A stretch of 64,000 nucleotides of DNA from Parvularculaceae bacterium (GCA_013389105.1 JACADZ010000076.1:35024-99023), one strand, 5' to 3'; shown: positions 27,049-36,174, counted from the first letter of the stretch. The notes: generated by a model not told the origin, from the sequence alone. Translations and numbers: made by a program.

Positions 27049-28863
27049 TTAAGAATGAGCGATTCTGGGCGCCAAGTCGAACGGCGCGGTCACCCGCGGC
27101 ATGGCCGCCGCGAACGGTTCGACCCCGTGCCACATGTAGGAGGGGAAGATGATGACCGACCCCTCTTCAGGCCTGATCCACCGCTCGGCCGGAAGGTTAA
27201 GGCCGGCCACGCCGGAGCCTCCAAGTCGCAGGAAACCGGCTTTTTTTCCCGTCATGATTTCAGTCGGAATTCGGACATAGTAGCTGGCGCTGATCCAGCC
27301 TTTGGGATGGAAGTGGTCCACATGCCCGCCGCCTGACTTGAGAATGACGGACCAGGCGCCGGCGCAATCAAGGTCTTGGCTTTTCGCCGCCAGGAATGGA
27401 TGGGCCGGATCGTCGGGAAGCTCGTCGACATAGCGGCGCGCGGTCGCCATCAGCGCTCCCTTGAGCGCCTGGATGACCGGGTGGGGCTCGTTCCACAACC
27501 TGCCGACGGACTGCGTGCCGCCGTAGAGCGTCTGCGAAATTGGTCGGGCGCTCTGGCCCTCGTGCAGCGGCAGCAGCGCCTCGAGAAGGGCGGCGTTGAA
27601 CTCATCGACGCTGTCGAACCCCGGCGGGGGCTCGATGAACATTTTGCGCGCGAATCGGTCGTAGTCGTACCAGCGTCGATACCCGGGGTCGCCGCTGGCC
27701 CGCATGGCCAAAGACTTCAGCGCGATGTGGCGCTGAAGATGCTCCCGCGGCGCGTCGTCCAAGAGCAGCCGCACCGCGTCGGCGGCCCGCCCGGCCGCCA
27801 GCAGGCACTCGGCATACTCGTGGCGGGCCTCGAAGTCGCCCGGCGCTTTTTCATGCGCGGCGCGGGCGAGTTCGGCGGCGGCGGCCCGATCTCCCTGCAC
27901 CCGCCGCACCCGGGCGAGTCTGGCATAGCCCCTCGAGTCCGTGGGAGATCGTTCCATCAGCGCGTCGGCGGCCTCTTCCGCCGCCGCGACGTCGCCGGTC
28001 ATGAGCGCGAGTCCGGCCTTGAGGTCTAATAATCCGGGGTCGGATGTTTTGGCGATGGCGCGATCGAGGGCGGCGAAATGGCGGTCCGTCGCGCCGGTCT
28101 CCCAGAGAAGATTCACGAGATCGCCATGCAGGGAAGTCGAGGTCGGATCGAGCCCCGCGCCCTTGAGATAGGCCTCCTCGGACTCCCGGAACCGGCCCAT
28201 CAGGCGCAAGCAGTTAGCACGCTGATGATGGGCGTCGACCGATCCGGGCGCCGCCGCGCAGGCGGCCACAAAATCATCGAGCGCCTCCGCTAACGCGCCG
28301 CGATCCCGCCTCAGTTTTCCGCGGTTGAGGCGGGATTGGACATGATGCGGCTGACGCATGATCGCGTCTGAAAAGGCCCCTTCGGCCTCTGCAGGCCTTC
28401 CCGCGGCGCTCAGCGCAACGCCGAGGTTGTTGAGAAGGCGAACATTTTCAGGTTCGATCGCGACCGCCTTCGCCGCGGCGTTTGCGGCGCCTTCGGCGTC
28501 GCCCTTTCGGCGCAGCGCGGTCGCGAGCCCCGACCAGCCGTTGGCGAAGCGCGGGTCGAACCCGAGCGCGCGTTCAAAGGCGCTGACCGCTTCCGACAGG
28601 CGGCCTGCGGCGGTCAGGGCGTTGCCCAGGTTGGCGAGCACCGCGGCCTTGTTTGGATGAATTCGCGCAGCGCGCTCGAAGGCGGATACGGACTCGTCGA
28701 ACCGCGAAAGACCGCCGAGCGCGAGAGCTTCGAGGTGCGCCGCTTCCGGGTGATCGGGCGCCCGTCGCGCGACGGCGCGCGCCGTCTCAAGCGCGACGTC
28801 GGGTCTCCCCGACTGGAGCGCGGCGGCCGCACGCTGCAGGTCCGCCAGAAAGGGATCGGCCAT
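27049..28863 (-). CDS. TPR protein with C-terminal 2OG-Fe(II) oxygenase domain
   Basis: 604 residues from the ATG at 28863 (MADPFLADLQRAAAALQ). About ten TPR units cover residues 1-370. A C-terminal domain of the putative 2OG-Fe(II) oxygenase type follows, with GGHVDHFHPKGWISASYYV (iron ligands), the FLRLGG segment, VIIFPSYMWHGVEPF with the distal His, and RVTAPFDL with the Arg that binds 2-oxoglutarate. No signal peptide. Substrate unknown; family members are thought to hydroxylate peptides or small acceptors. TPR plus enzyme is the same build as the two sulfotransferases in this window. Confidence 0.87.
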   Translation of the reverse strand: MADPFLADLQRAAAALQSGRPDVALETARAVARRAPDHPEAAHLEALALGGLSRFDESVSAFERAARIHPNKAAVLANLGNALTAAGRLSEAVSAFERALGFDPRFANGWSGLATALRRKGDAEGAANAAAKAVAIEPENVRLLNNLGVALSAAGRPAEAEGAFSDAIMRQPHHVQSRLNRGKLRRDRGALAEALDDFVAACAAAPGSVDAHHQRANCLRLMGRFRESEEAYLKGAGLDPTSTSLHGDLVNLLWETGATDRHFAALDRAIAKTSDPGLLDLKAGLALMTGDVAAAEEAADALMERSPTDSRGYARLARVRRVQGDRAAAAELARAAHEKAPGDFEARHEYAECLLAAGRAADAVRLLLDDAPREHLQRHIALKSLAMRASGDPGYRRWYDYDRFARKMFIEPPPGFDSVDEFNAALLEALLPLHEGQSARPISQTLYGGTQSVGRLWNEPHPVIQALKGALMATARRYVDELPDDPAHPFLAAKSQDLDCAGAWSVILKSGGGHVDHFHPKGWISASYYVRIPTEIMTGKKAGFLRLGGSGVAGLNLPAERWIRPEEGSVIIFPSYMWHGVEPFAAAMPRVTAPFDLAPRIAHS

Positions 28864-28949
28864 GGCCGCCTCGATACCCAAGCCCCGCGCTTGACGCTAG
28901 GCCGGAAGCCCTCTTTAGTCGGTCGATCAGGCGGTCAGCGGGGCTGAAC

Positions 28950-29522
28950 ATGAATCGAATTCTCCTATTGGGCGTTTTGGTCCTCGGCGCTTCCGCTCCC
29001 GCCTATGCGGCTTCTCCCATTGACGAAGCCATGGACCGCGCGATCGCCTGCAGGACCATCGCGGACAACGCCGAACGCCTCGCCTGCTTTGACGGCGCCG
29101 TCGCCGGCGTCGAGAACGCCAAGGCCCTTCGCGCCGCCGAGGCGCAGGAAAAGAAAGCCGCCAAGGAGAAGAAGAGAAAGGACGATTTTGGCCTCAAAGG
29201 GCGCGACGTGATCGTCATGGCCGATACCGAGGAGAACTTCGGCGGCGAGGCCGTGCCCGAGATTCGGGCCGCGCAGGAGGAGAAACGCCTGAAGGCGATC
29301 ACGGCGACCGCGACGACAGTCAAGGTCAACTCGCTGAAGCAGGCGACCCTCGTTCTCGACAATGGCCAGGTATGGAAGCAGCTTGAATCCGACAGCGTGA
29401 GCCTGCCGCGCAAGAGCGACGGCAAGAGCTACAGCGTCACGATCAAGCGCGCAGCCATGGGGAATTACATGGCGACCATCGACGAACTCAATCGCACGAT
29501 CCGCGTTACGCGCGTCAAGTGA
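28950..29522 (+). CDS. Small secreted protein of unknown function
   Basis: 190 residues from the ATG at 28950. The signal peptide is MNRILLLGVLVLGASAPAYA. A Cys pair lies at ~34 and 46 in the pattern CRTIADNAERLACFD; this C-x-I-x-x-x-x-x-R-L-A-C-x-D arrangement recurs in several periplasmic proteins, some linked to type VI loci. Next comes a Lys/Glu-rich segment, then a beta-rich C-terminal part (TLVLDNGQVWKQLESD). The hydrolase gene follows with a TGATG overlap. Function not recognised; no type VI genes are present. Confidence 0.8.
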   Translation: MNRILLLGVLVLGASAPAYAASPIDEAMDRAIACRTIADNAERLACFDGAVAGVENAKALRAAEAQEKKAAKEKKRKDDFGLKGRDVIVMADTEENFGGEAVPEIRAAQEEKRLKAITATATTVKVNSLKQATLVLDNGQVWKQLESDSVSLPRKSDGKSYSVTIKRAAMGNYMATIDELNRTIRVTRVK

Positions 29523-30370
29523 TGGGCGGCGAGGATCATTTTTTCAGCAGCGGCGGGCTGCGGCTGCATGGCCGGCTCTACCGCGGCGGCGCCAAGACGC
29601 CGGCGATCTGCATTCCGGGCCTGACCCGAAACGAGCGCGACTTCTCCGAAGTCGGGCCGTTCCTTGCCGAGACGGGCCGCGACGTCTTCGCTGTTTCCTT
29701 GCGCGGCCGCGGCCTCTCTGACCGCGATCCGGACTTCATGAATTATCGCCCGCCGACCTATGTCGGCGACGTCCTCGCCGCGCTCGACAGCCTCGGCTGG
29801 CGCAAGGCGGTCTTCGTCGGCACCTCGCTCGGCGGGTTGGTCACGATGCTGACAAATGAGCGCGCGGGGGAGCGCGTCGCCGGCGCGGTCATCAACGATA
29901 TTGGTCCGGAGCTGGCGCCGGAAGGTATTGCTCGGATCGCCGGCTATGTCGGTGGCGAGGCGCCGCCGCCGGCCGAAACGATCGACGACGCGGCGACGCA
30001 GATCCGCGCGATCAATGAGGTCGCTTTTCCCGGCAGGGACGCGAGCTTCTGGCGCCTTTTCGCGACGCGCACCTTCCGCCGGCGGGCGGACGGACGCTAC
30101 GTGCTCGATTACGACCGTCTGATCGGCCGCGCACTGGTCGAGGCCGAGCCCGTCGGCGACCTATGGCCGGTCTTCAAGAAGCTCGAAGGCAAGCCCACGC
30201 TCGTCACGCGCGGAACCCTCAGCGATCTGCTGACGCCGCCGATCCTTCAGAAGATGCGCGCGGCGGTTCCCGACATGCGCACGGTCGACATCCCGAACGT
30301 CGGCCATGCGCCGACGCTATCCGAGCCGGACGCCGCCCGCGCCATGACGGACTTCGTCGGCGCCCTCTAG
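29522..30370 (+). CDS. Alpha/beta-fold hydrolase
   Basis: 282 residues; the ATG at 29522 overlaps the preceding stop (TGATG) and is preferred to the GTG one codon earlier. The nucleophile elbow is GTSLGGL, the oxyanion region is ICIPGLTRNERDF, and the catalytic His lies in NVGHAPTLSEPDAARAM. Similar to esterases and dienelactone/proline-iminopeptidase-like hydrolases. Translational coupling to the secreted protein upstream is the only functional clue. Confidence 0.88.
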   Translation: MGGEDHFFSSGGLRLHGRLYRGGAKTPAICIPGLTRNERDFSEVGPFLAETGRDVFAVSLRGRGLSDRDPDFMNYRPPTYVGDVLAALDSLGWRKAVFVGTSLGGLVTMLTNERAGERVAGAVINDIGPELAPEGIARIAGYVGGEAPPPAETIDDAATQIRAINEVAFPGRDASFWRLFATRTFRRRADGRYVLDYDRLIGRALVEAEPVGDLWPVFKKLEGKPTLVTRGTLSDLLTPPILQKMRAAVPDMRTVDIPNVGHAPTLSEPDAARAMTDFVGAL

Positions 30371-30626
30371 GGCCTCGCGCCCTCATTCGGAAGCAGGGCG
30401 CTGGCTCCAGTCTTTGATTTCTGCGGCGTTTTTTTCCGCGTGAACTTTTGCGCACGCCGCTCCAGCAAGCGGACCCCCCGCGCCCGACTGGGGGAGAGAG
30501 AACGAGCGCGGGGAGCCTTGCAACTTTCCCGAGGGGAACACGGGATCGGGTTGCTGCGATCGATATGGTTTGTGCTCCGCACGGTTCCAGCGTCGCTCTT
30601 CAAACTGTGATGCAAGGCGCTCGACG
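30371..30626. other. Convergent intergenic stretch, nothing convincing
   Basis: 256 bases between the hydrolase stop and the Fe-S scaffold stop. Overlapping minus-strand ORFs here have shadow-like Arg/Ser/Pro composition. The yidD gene often found beside this scaffold family in alphaproteobacteria is not present in any frame. Confidence 0.5.
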
Positions 30627-31076
30627 TCAATTCGCGGGGCCGGGCGCAGCGTAGCCAAGGCGCCCCAAGCACTCGGCGACCGCGTCAAAGATGAGCAGGG
30701 TCGATGCGTGGCGCTGCGGATAATCCCGGATCGGCGCCAGTACGGCGAGTTCACGCCAGCGAGCGCCGCCGGGCGGAGGTCCGCCCTCCTTCAGCATGAG
30801 GCGCATCGACTCTCGAAGCCCAAGGAGTTCCGCGGCGTCAGCGCCCACGATGTTGCGGGCGACGATCGAGGCGGACGCCTGGCCGAGGGCGCAGGCGCGC
30901 GCCTCCATGCCGAAATCCGTGACGCGATCGCCCTCCATTTTGAGATCGACCGAAACCTCGGAGCCGCAAACGCGGCTGACCCTTTTGGCGCTGGCGTCCG
31001 GCGCGCCGAGCCGATGCGCCGGGGGTATGGCGGCGGCCGCCTTGAGGATCGCATCGCTGTAAAGATCGCCGAGCAC
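30627..31076 (-). CDS. NifU/IscU-like iron-sulfur cluster scaffold protein
   Basis: 149 residues using the GTG at 31076 (VLGDLYSDAILKAAA); the track start is a TTG ten codons earlier and remains possible. It belongs to the NifU_N family. The pattern RLGAPDASAKRVSRVCGSEVSVDL and EARACALGQASASIVARNIVG carries two ligand Cys. The segment APIRDYPQRHASTLLIFDA replaces the third Cys region of IscU, as is common in this alphaproteobacterial subgroup. Likely receives or passes Fe-S clusters; physiological partner unclear. Confidence 0.82.
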   Translation of the reverse strand: MLGDLYSDAILKAAAAIPPAHRLGAPDASAKRVSRVCGSEVSVDLKMEGDRVTDFGMEARACALGQASASIVARNIVGADAAELLGLRESMRLMLKEGGPPPGGARWRELAVLAPIRDYPQRHASTLLIFDAVAECLGRLGYAAPGPAN

Positions 31077-31142
31077 CTCATCGATATAGGTCGCCGGCGG
31101 GCCCAAATCTACGGGGAAAGCCGGAGCGCTCCGTATCCGGAG

Positions 31143-31637
31143 CTACTGCGCGCCCCACAGCGCCTCATTCGGGGCCCAACCAGAGACGGCGCCTACCGAT
31201 ACCTGGCTCCAGCCTTTTCGCGCCTTATCAATCCTGGCGATGACGCCGCGCTCAAGCGCCGCGCGAACCGGCGCGCTTTCGCGCGGCGCCTCGCGGAGTT
31301 CGACCGTTTGCAACGCCACGGCGTGATTGACCGAAACGAGGGTCGACTGATGAGCCCAGCAGCGCCCGCCCTCGAAGTCCTCGATGCGCCGCCAATGGTC
31401 ACGCGTTTCGGCGGTGACCCGCACCGGCAGCCCGATCCTCTGGTATGTGTAGACCGTCGGATGTTCGAATGAGGGCCCAAGCCGGCAGATCGTGCGGTTG
31501 AATTTGAGGCTGACGAATCGCGGGACGGGCAGACCTGACGGCGTGTCGGTTCGAACTTGATCGCCTGCGGCGGCGGCGGCTGGATCGGCGTTAGCCAAAA
31601 GCAACGCAAGGAATGCGCAAAACGCAGGAACTCGCAT
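31143..31637 (-). CDS. Secreted protein with bacterial SH3 repeats
   Basis: 164 residues from the ATG at 31637 (MRVPAFCAFLALLLANADPA), a clear signal peptide. Two SH3-like units follow: FVSLKFNRTICRLGPSFEHP through HWRRIEDFEGGRCWAHQS, and QTVELREAPRESAPVRAALE through GWSQVSVGAVSGWAPNEAL. Periplasmic SH3 repeats usually bind peptidoglycan or modulate cell-wall enzymes. Divergent from the dehydrogenase gene with CtrA-like sites between. Confidence 0.85.
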   Translation of the reverse strand: MRVPAFCAFLALLLANADPAAAAAGDQVRTDTPSGLPVPRFVSLKFNRTICRLGPSFEHPTVYTYQRIGLPVRVTAETRDHWRRIEDFEGGRCWAHQSTLVSVNHAVALQTVELREAPRESAPVRAALERGVIARIDKARKGWSQVSVGAVSGWAPNEALWGAQ

Positions 31638-31669
31638 GGGCGGGACTCGACGAATCGCGGGCAGGCCGA

Positions 31670-31715
31670 TTAACAATCCCTTAGCCTCTGGCTTTGCAGT
31701 TAACGATCAGTTAAC
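31670..31715. promoter_or_regulatory. Tandem CtrA-like sites between SH3 gene and dehydrogenase
   Basis: TTAA-CGATCAG-TTAAC (31700-31715) is an exact match to the CtrA full site TTAA-N7-TTAAC. A second box, TTAA-CAATCCC-TTAG (31670-31684), differs at one base. They lie 24 bases upstream of the dehydrogenase ATG and 33 bases upstream of the SH3 gene ATG, positions able to control both. Binding itself is inference. Confidence 0.6.
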
Positions 31716-31738
31716 GGCGAGCGTCGCGAAAGGCCCTG

Positions 31739-32725
31739 ATGACCCAAAGCCGGCTCAAGGTGACGGTGACCCGCAAGCTCCCCGAGCCGGTGGAGCGGCG
31801 CCTCGCCGCGCTGTTCGATGTCTCTCTCAATCCCTCGGACGCGCCGATGGACGCCTCGCAGCTCATCGAGGCGGCGCGGTTTTCGGACGTGCTTGCACCG
31901 ACTCTCGGAGACCGTCTGGACGCGAAGTTCTTCGAGAAGGCGGGCTCGCGCCTCAAGCTGGTCGCCAATTTCGGGGCCGGCGTCGATCACATCGACCTGG
32001 CCGCCGCAAATCGCCGCGGCGTCACGGTGACAAATACGCCCTCGGTGCTCGCGGAAGACGCCGCCGACATGGCCATGGCGCTCATTCTTGCAGTGCCGCG
32101 CCGGCTCGTTGAGGGCGTGCGCGCGCTCGAGCAGGGGCGTTTCGCCGGCTGGTCCCCAACCTGGATGCTGGGTCGAAGCGTGCGGGGCAAGAAGCTCGGG
32201 ATCATCGGTCTCGGGCGAGTCGGCCAGGCGATCGCGCGGCGGGCGCGCGTGTTCGGACTTGAAATCCACTATCATGGCCGCTCGCCGATCAATCCGCATG
32301 TCGAGCAAGAGCTCGGGGCGACCTACTGGCCGCAGCTCGACGATATGCTGCCCGGAATGGACATAGTCTCCGTGAATTGTCCGCACACGCCGGAAACCTA
32401 CCATCTCCTGTCCCGCCGCCGGCTCGAACTCATGTCGCCCCAAGCCTATGTGGTGAACATCTCGCGCGGCGAAATCATCGAGGAGGACGCGCTCGTCGAT
32501 CTGATCTGCGCTGGAAAGCTCGCCGGCGCGGGGCTCGACGTGTTCGAACACGAACCGAGCCCGAACCCCAAGCTCCTCGCCGCGCCTAATGTCGTGCTGC
32601 TGCCGCACATGGCCTCGGCGACCGTCGAGGCGCGGATCGAAATGGGCGACCGCGTCATCCGCAACATCAAGATGTTCGCCGACGGTCATAAGCCGCAGGA
32701 CCGGATCATTCTCGGCCTCGGCTGA
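31739..32725 (+). CDS. D-2-hydroxyacid dehydrogenase (glyoxylate/hydroxypyruvate reductase type)
   Basis: 328 residues. The NAD(P)-binding Rossmann motif is GIIGLGRVGQAIARRA. Catalytic Arg lies in VVNISRGEII, Glu in LDVFEHEPSPNP, and His in LLPHMASAT. The pattern NFGAGVDHIDL with TPSVLAEDAADMAMALIL places it with D-glycerate dehydrogenase/glyoxylate reductase. It interconverts glyoxylate/glycolate or hydroxypyruvate/D-glycerate. The methyltransferase downstream overlaps its stop by one base. Confidence 0.92.
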   Translation: MTQSRLKVTVTRKLPEPVERRLAALFDVSLNPSDAPMDASQLIEAARFSDVLAPTLGDRLDAKFFEKAGSRLKLVANFGAGVDHIDLAAANRRGVTVTNTPSVLAEDAADMAMALILAVPRRLVEGVRALEQGRFAGWSPTWMLGRSVRGKKLGIIGLGRVGQAIARRARVFGLEIHYHGRSPINPHVEQELGATYWPQLDDMLPGMDIVSVNCPHTPETYHLLSRRRLELMSPQAYVVNISRGEIIEEDALVDLICAGKLAGAGLDVFEHEPSPNPKLLAAPNVVLLPHMASATVEARIEMGDRVIRNIKMFADGHKPQDRIILGLG

Positions 32726-33342
32726 TGGGCTTCTACGACGATCATGTCGTTCCCGCCGTCGTAAGCTTCGCCTGCTCCATGCCGGCGATCTCACGAGAGC
32801 GCGCGCGGATCGTGCCCGAGGCTCGGGGAACCGTGCTCGAACTCGGCTTTGGTTCGGGACTGAACGCCCGCTTTTACGACTGCGCCGGGATCGACAAGCT
32901 CTTCGCGCTCGAACCGTCGGCGGGCATGCGCCGGAGGGCTCGGCGGCGGGTCGCGGACCTTCCCTTCGACGTCGAATGGCTCGACCTGAAGGCGGAGGAG
33001 ATCCCGCTCGACGCCGCCAGCGTCGATACCGTGCTCGTCACTTATGCGCTGTGCACGATCCCGGACCCAGCGCGCGCTCTTTCGGGCGCGCGGCGCGTGC
33101 TGAAGCCCGGCGGCAGGCTGGTTTTTCTTGAGCATGGCGCGGCCCCAGACCCTGGCGTCAGGCGCGCTCAGGACCGTCTGAACGCTGTCTGGCGGCGGCT
33201 TGCCGGCGGATGCAACCTCAATCGCGAGCCGGCGAAACTCATCGCGCAGGCCGGCTTCGCGATCGAAAGGCTTGACGCGCATTACGCCAAGGGCGCGCCG
33301 CGCTTTGCAGGCTACATGTCGGCGGGCGTCGCGCGGGCGTGA
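32725..33342 (+). CDS. Class I SAM-dependent methyltransferase
   Basis: 205 residues with the start overlapping the dehydrogenase stop (TGATG). Motif I is VLELGFGSGLNARFYD, the acidic loop reads LFALEPSAGM, and LVTYALCTIPDPARAL with RVLKPGGRLVFLEHG corresponds to motifs II/III of UbiE/methyltransferase-11 proteins. Small soluble enzyme; the substrate may be a lipid or quinone-like molecule, but the sequence does not decide. Confidence 0.88.
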   Translation: MGFYDDHVVPAVVSFACSMPAISRERARIVPEARGTVLELGFGSGLNARFYDCAGIDKLFALEPSAGMRRRARRRVADLPFDVEWLDLKAEEIPLDAASVDTVLVTYALCTIPDPARALSGARRVLKPGGRLVFLEHGAAPDPGVRRAQDRLNAVWRRLAGGCNLNREPAKLIAQAGFAIERLDAHYAKGAPRFAGYMSAGVARA

Positions 33343-33361
33343 CCTTGCTGCTGCGGCGCCC

Positions 33362-34789
33362 TTATTGGCGCGGCGGCAGGCGGCCGGCGAATTCCGGCAG
33401 CTTTTCGATTTGCGGGCGGACTTTGGCGAGATCTCCGACGACGACGAGACTCATCTCGTCGATGTCGAGACTGTTCTTCGCCGCAAGTTGCACCGCTTCG
33501 GGCGTGAGGCCTTGCACCAGCGAAACGTAATTCTCAAGATAATTGAGCCCGAGCTCGTGGAGATTGGCGAAAGCGATCTGTCCGGTCATGCCCTGCCGCG
33601 ACGCCAGCCCGATCACGTAGATGCCGTTCATGTAGTTCTGGATGCCCTCCAGCTCGGCGGCGCTCGGCGGCGCGTTTTGCAGGCCCCGGATTTCCTTCAT
33701 GATCTCGACAAGCGCCGGTCCGGTCGCCTCAGTGGTGATGTCGGCGTTCTGCCGCCAGTAGGCGGCCCGGTACTCGGCGCTGACGGCCGAGTTCGGCGAG
33801 TAGGTGTACCCCTTGTCTTCGCGGATGTTGCGGGTGATCCGCGACGAGAAATAACCGCCAAGGATGGTGTCGGCCGCTTCGAGCTCAAGAGTGCCGTCGA
33901 GCGGCGGCACGCGCTTGCCGAGACGGATGGTCGATTGCACGGCGCCCGGACGATCGACGAGCGCGACCTGCGCAGGTCGCGCCGCTCCAGGCGGCATGAT
34001 GAGCGGCCCCGGACCTTCGGTCCATGCGCCGAACTCGTTCGCAACGGCTTTCTTGACCGCCTTTCGGTCGAACCGCCCGACGACGTAAACATGGGTGCGA
34101 GCGCCGCCGAAATTGGCCGAGTGATAGGCCTTGACGTCCTCGAGGGTCATGGCCTCGATCTTCTCGGTTCGCGGCAGCTGCGCCGCGGCATACGGATGAT
34201 CGGGATAAATGAGGTCGATGAACGCGTTGTTGGCGAGCGGCTGCGGCTCGCTTCGCTGAACCGACAGCTCGCGCAGCATATTCTGCTTGTTCTTTGCGAA
34301 CTCGGTCTCGGGGAAGGCCGGCCGCTGCAGCACGTCGGCGATCAGGGCGAGCGCTTCCTCCGCGTTCTCCCCGAGAACATCGATGTTGGCGAAGGTCTCA
34401 TCCAGACCGACCCCGATGGTGAGATCGCCGCCCATGGCGGCCGCCGCCATGTCTAGTTGGGCGCCGGTCATGCCGCCGGCTCCTTCCTGCATCATGTCGG
34501 CGGCGAGGTCTGAAATCCACGGCTTGTCGCCGTCATTGATATTCCCCGCACGCACGACCACACGAATTGTCGCTTTCGGCGCCGTCCCGTAAGCGGCGAG
34601 GGTCACGGCGACGCCGTTCTTCAGCTTGTACGTCTCGATGGCCGGCAGTTTGAATGGACGCGGCTCGGTCCCCGGCGGCGGCGTCGTCGGGAAAAGCGTT
34701 TCCAGCATGGGCGTCTCAGACGCGGCCTCAGACGCCGCGAAAGCAGGCGCGGCGAGGAATGCGGCAGCAAGGAATGCGAGCTTTCTCAT
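33362..34789 (-). CDS. M16-family protein, non-catalytic partner subunit
   Basis: 475 residues with signal peptide MRKLAFLAAAFLAAPAFA. Pitrilysin-like fold with the two M16 domains, but the zinc motif HxxEH is replaced by DLAADMMQEG. The C-terminal substrate-binding Arg/Tyr segment RNIREDKGYTYS is kept. This is the R/Y subunit of a heterodimeric M16B protease; the active subunit is the gene immediately upstream (11-base gap). Periplasmic peptide degradation is the likely role. Confidence 0.9.
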   Translation of the reverse strand: MRKLAFLAAAFLAAPAFAASEAASETPMLETLFPTTPPPGTEPRPFKLPAIETYKLKNGVAVTLAAYGTAPKATIRVVVRAGNINDGDKPWISDLAADMMQEGAGGMTGAQLDMAAAAMGGDLTIGVGLDETFANIDVLGENAEEALALIADVLQRPAFPETEFAKNKQNMLRELSVQRSEPQPLANNAFIDLIYPDHPYAAAQLPRTEKIEAMTLEDVKAYHSANFGGARTHVYVVGRFDRKAVKKAVANEFGAWTEGPGPLIMPPGAARPAQVALVDRPGAVQSTIRLGKRVPPLDGTLELEAADTILGGYFSSRITRNIREDKGYTYSPNSAVSAEYRAAYWRQNADITTEATGPALVEIMKEIRGLQNAPPSAAELEGIQNYMNGIYVIGLASRQGMTGQIAFANLHELGLNYLENYVSLVQGLTPEAVQLAAKNSLDIDEMSLVVVGDLAKVRPQIEKLPEFAGRLPPRQ

Positions 34790-34800
34790 CGGTGCGCCCC

Positions 34801-36174
34801 CTATTTCGACTTCGGCGCCGCGGCGGCGGCGCCGGGCTTCAGGGTGATGACCGAACGGTTGGTCGCCCGCAAATATTCCTTCGCGACATTCCGGATCATT
34901 TCCGGCGTCACCGCCATCAGTTCGCTTTCGATCCTGTTCACCATCTGCGGGTCGTCATGGAACAGCGCGGCGGTAGCGAGGAGATCGACGAGCCCGATGC
35001 GGTTGCCGTCGCCAAGCGCGTCGTAAAGTGACGACCGCAGTTTGGTTTTCGCGCGCGCGAGTTCGTCGGCCGAAACGAGATTGGTCTGCAGATCGGAGAC
35101 GATCGCGTCAATATCGGCGATGATCGCGTCCGCCGTATGTCTCGCGTCATGAATGAGGAACCCCGACATCAGCATCGGGCCGTTGTAATTGTAGGCGTTG
35201 CCCAGCGGCCAGTTGATGCCGCCATTGACGCCTGATGCGTAGCCCTTCTGCTCGACCAGCCGGCGATGCAGTCGGCTGTCGTCGCCCTGGAGCAGGATCG
35301 TCGTCAGGACGACCATCGCCCGCCATTCCGGCGTGCCTTTTTCCGGAACATGCCAGGCGAACGCCAAGGCGGGCTGAGGCGCGAGCTTGTCGATTTTTTC
35401 GCTGCGCTTCTCGGCCTCCTGGCGCGGCTCGGAAATGTCCGGCTTCGGAATGTCGGCTGACGGCGCGATGCCGCCGAAATAGCTCCTGACCCAGGCCATC
35501 GTCTCTTTGGGATCGACGTCGCCGGCGACCACGAGCACGGCGTTGTTCGGCGCGTAGAAGTCGTCGAAGAACTTGGCGACGTCTGCGAGCGTGGCGGCGT
35601 CAAGGTCTTCAAGATCGCCGTAGAAATTGTGCGCATTGTACCAGTTGGTGTTCGCGAGCTGCGGCAGGTCGATCCAGGGAAAGCCGCCATAGGGGCGGTT
35701 CAGCACATTGACCTTCACCTCGTTTTTGACGACGCCCTGTTGGTTCGTCAGATTTTCCTGGGTGATGGCGAGGCCGCGCATGCGGTCGGCCTCGGCCCAC
35801 AGGAAGGTCTCAGTCTTGTTTGACGGCACGACCTCGAAATAGTTGGTGTAGTCGAAGCGGGTCGAGCCGTTGAGAATGCCGCCGTTAGAATTGACGAGCT
35901 TGATAAACTCCGCCTTGCCGAGATTGGCGGAGCCCTGAAACATCATGTGCTCGAACAGGTGGGCGAACCCGGTCCGCTCCTTCGGCTCGATGCGGAAACC
36001 GATGCCGTAATAAACGCCGATCGTCGTCGTCGGCACCGCGTGGTCTTCGGAGATGACGACCTTGAGGCCGTTGTCGAGCCTCTCGTAGACGATCGGGGTC
36101 TTGAAGTCGGCCGCTGACGCGGCGCTTGCGCCAAGCGCGGCGGTCGCCGACGCCAGGATGAATCTGAGTTTCAT
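34801..36174 (-). CDS. M16-family zinc metalloprotease, catalytic subunit
   Basis: 457 residues from the ATG at 36174, preceded by GGAGGGG; the track's longer start has no signal peptide, while this one gives MKLRFILASATAALGASAASA. The zinc site is HLFEH at 72-76 with the distal Glu at 152 (VVKNEVKVNV), exactly the HxxEH-x75-E spacing of the family. Periplasmic. Pairs with the downstream inactive homologue. Confidence 0.93.
   Translation of the reverse strand: MKLRFILASATAALGASAASAADFKTPIVYERLDNGLKVVISEDHAVPTTTIGVYYGIGFRIEPKERTGFAHLFEHMMFQGSANLGKAEFIKLVNSNGGILNGSTRFDYTNYFEVVPSNKTETFLWAEADRMRGLAITQENLTNQQGVVKNEVKVNVLNRPYGGFPWIDLPQLANTNWYNAHNFYGDLEDLDAATLADVAKFFDDFYAPNNAVLVVAGDVDPKETMAWVRSYFGGIAPSADIPKPDISEPRQEAEKRSEKIDKLAPQPALAFAWHVPEKGTPEWRAMVVLTTILLQGDDSRLHRRLVEQKGYASGVNGGINWPLGNAYNYNGPMLMSGFLIHDARHTADAIIADIDAIVSDLQTNLVSADELARAKTKLRSSLYDALGDGNRIGLVDLLATAALFHDDPQMVNRIESELMAVTPEMIRNVAKEYLRATNRSVITLKPGAAAAAPKSK

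Noticed and set aside
30383-30754. 123-residue minus-strand ORF considered as a yidD-type gene
   Set aside because: Lacks the conserved Cys/Tyr pattern of YidD and overlaps the Fe-S scaffold gene.
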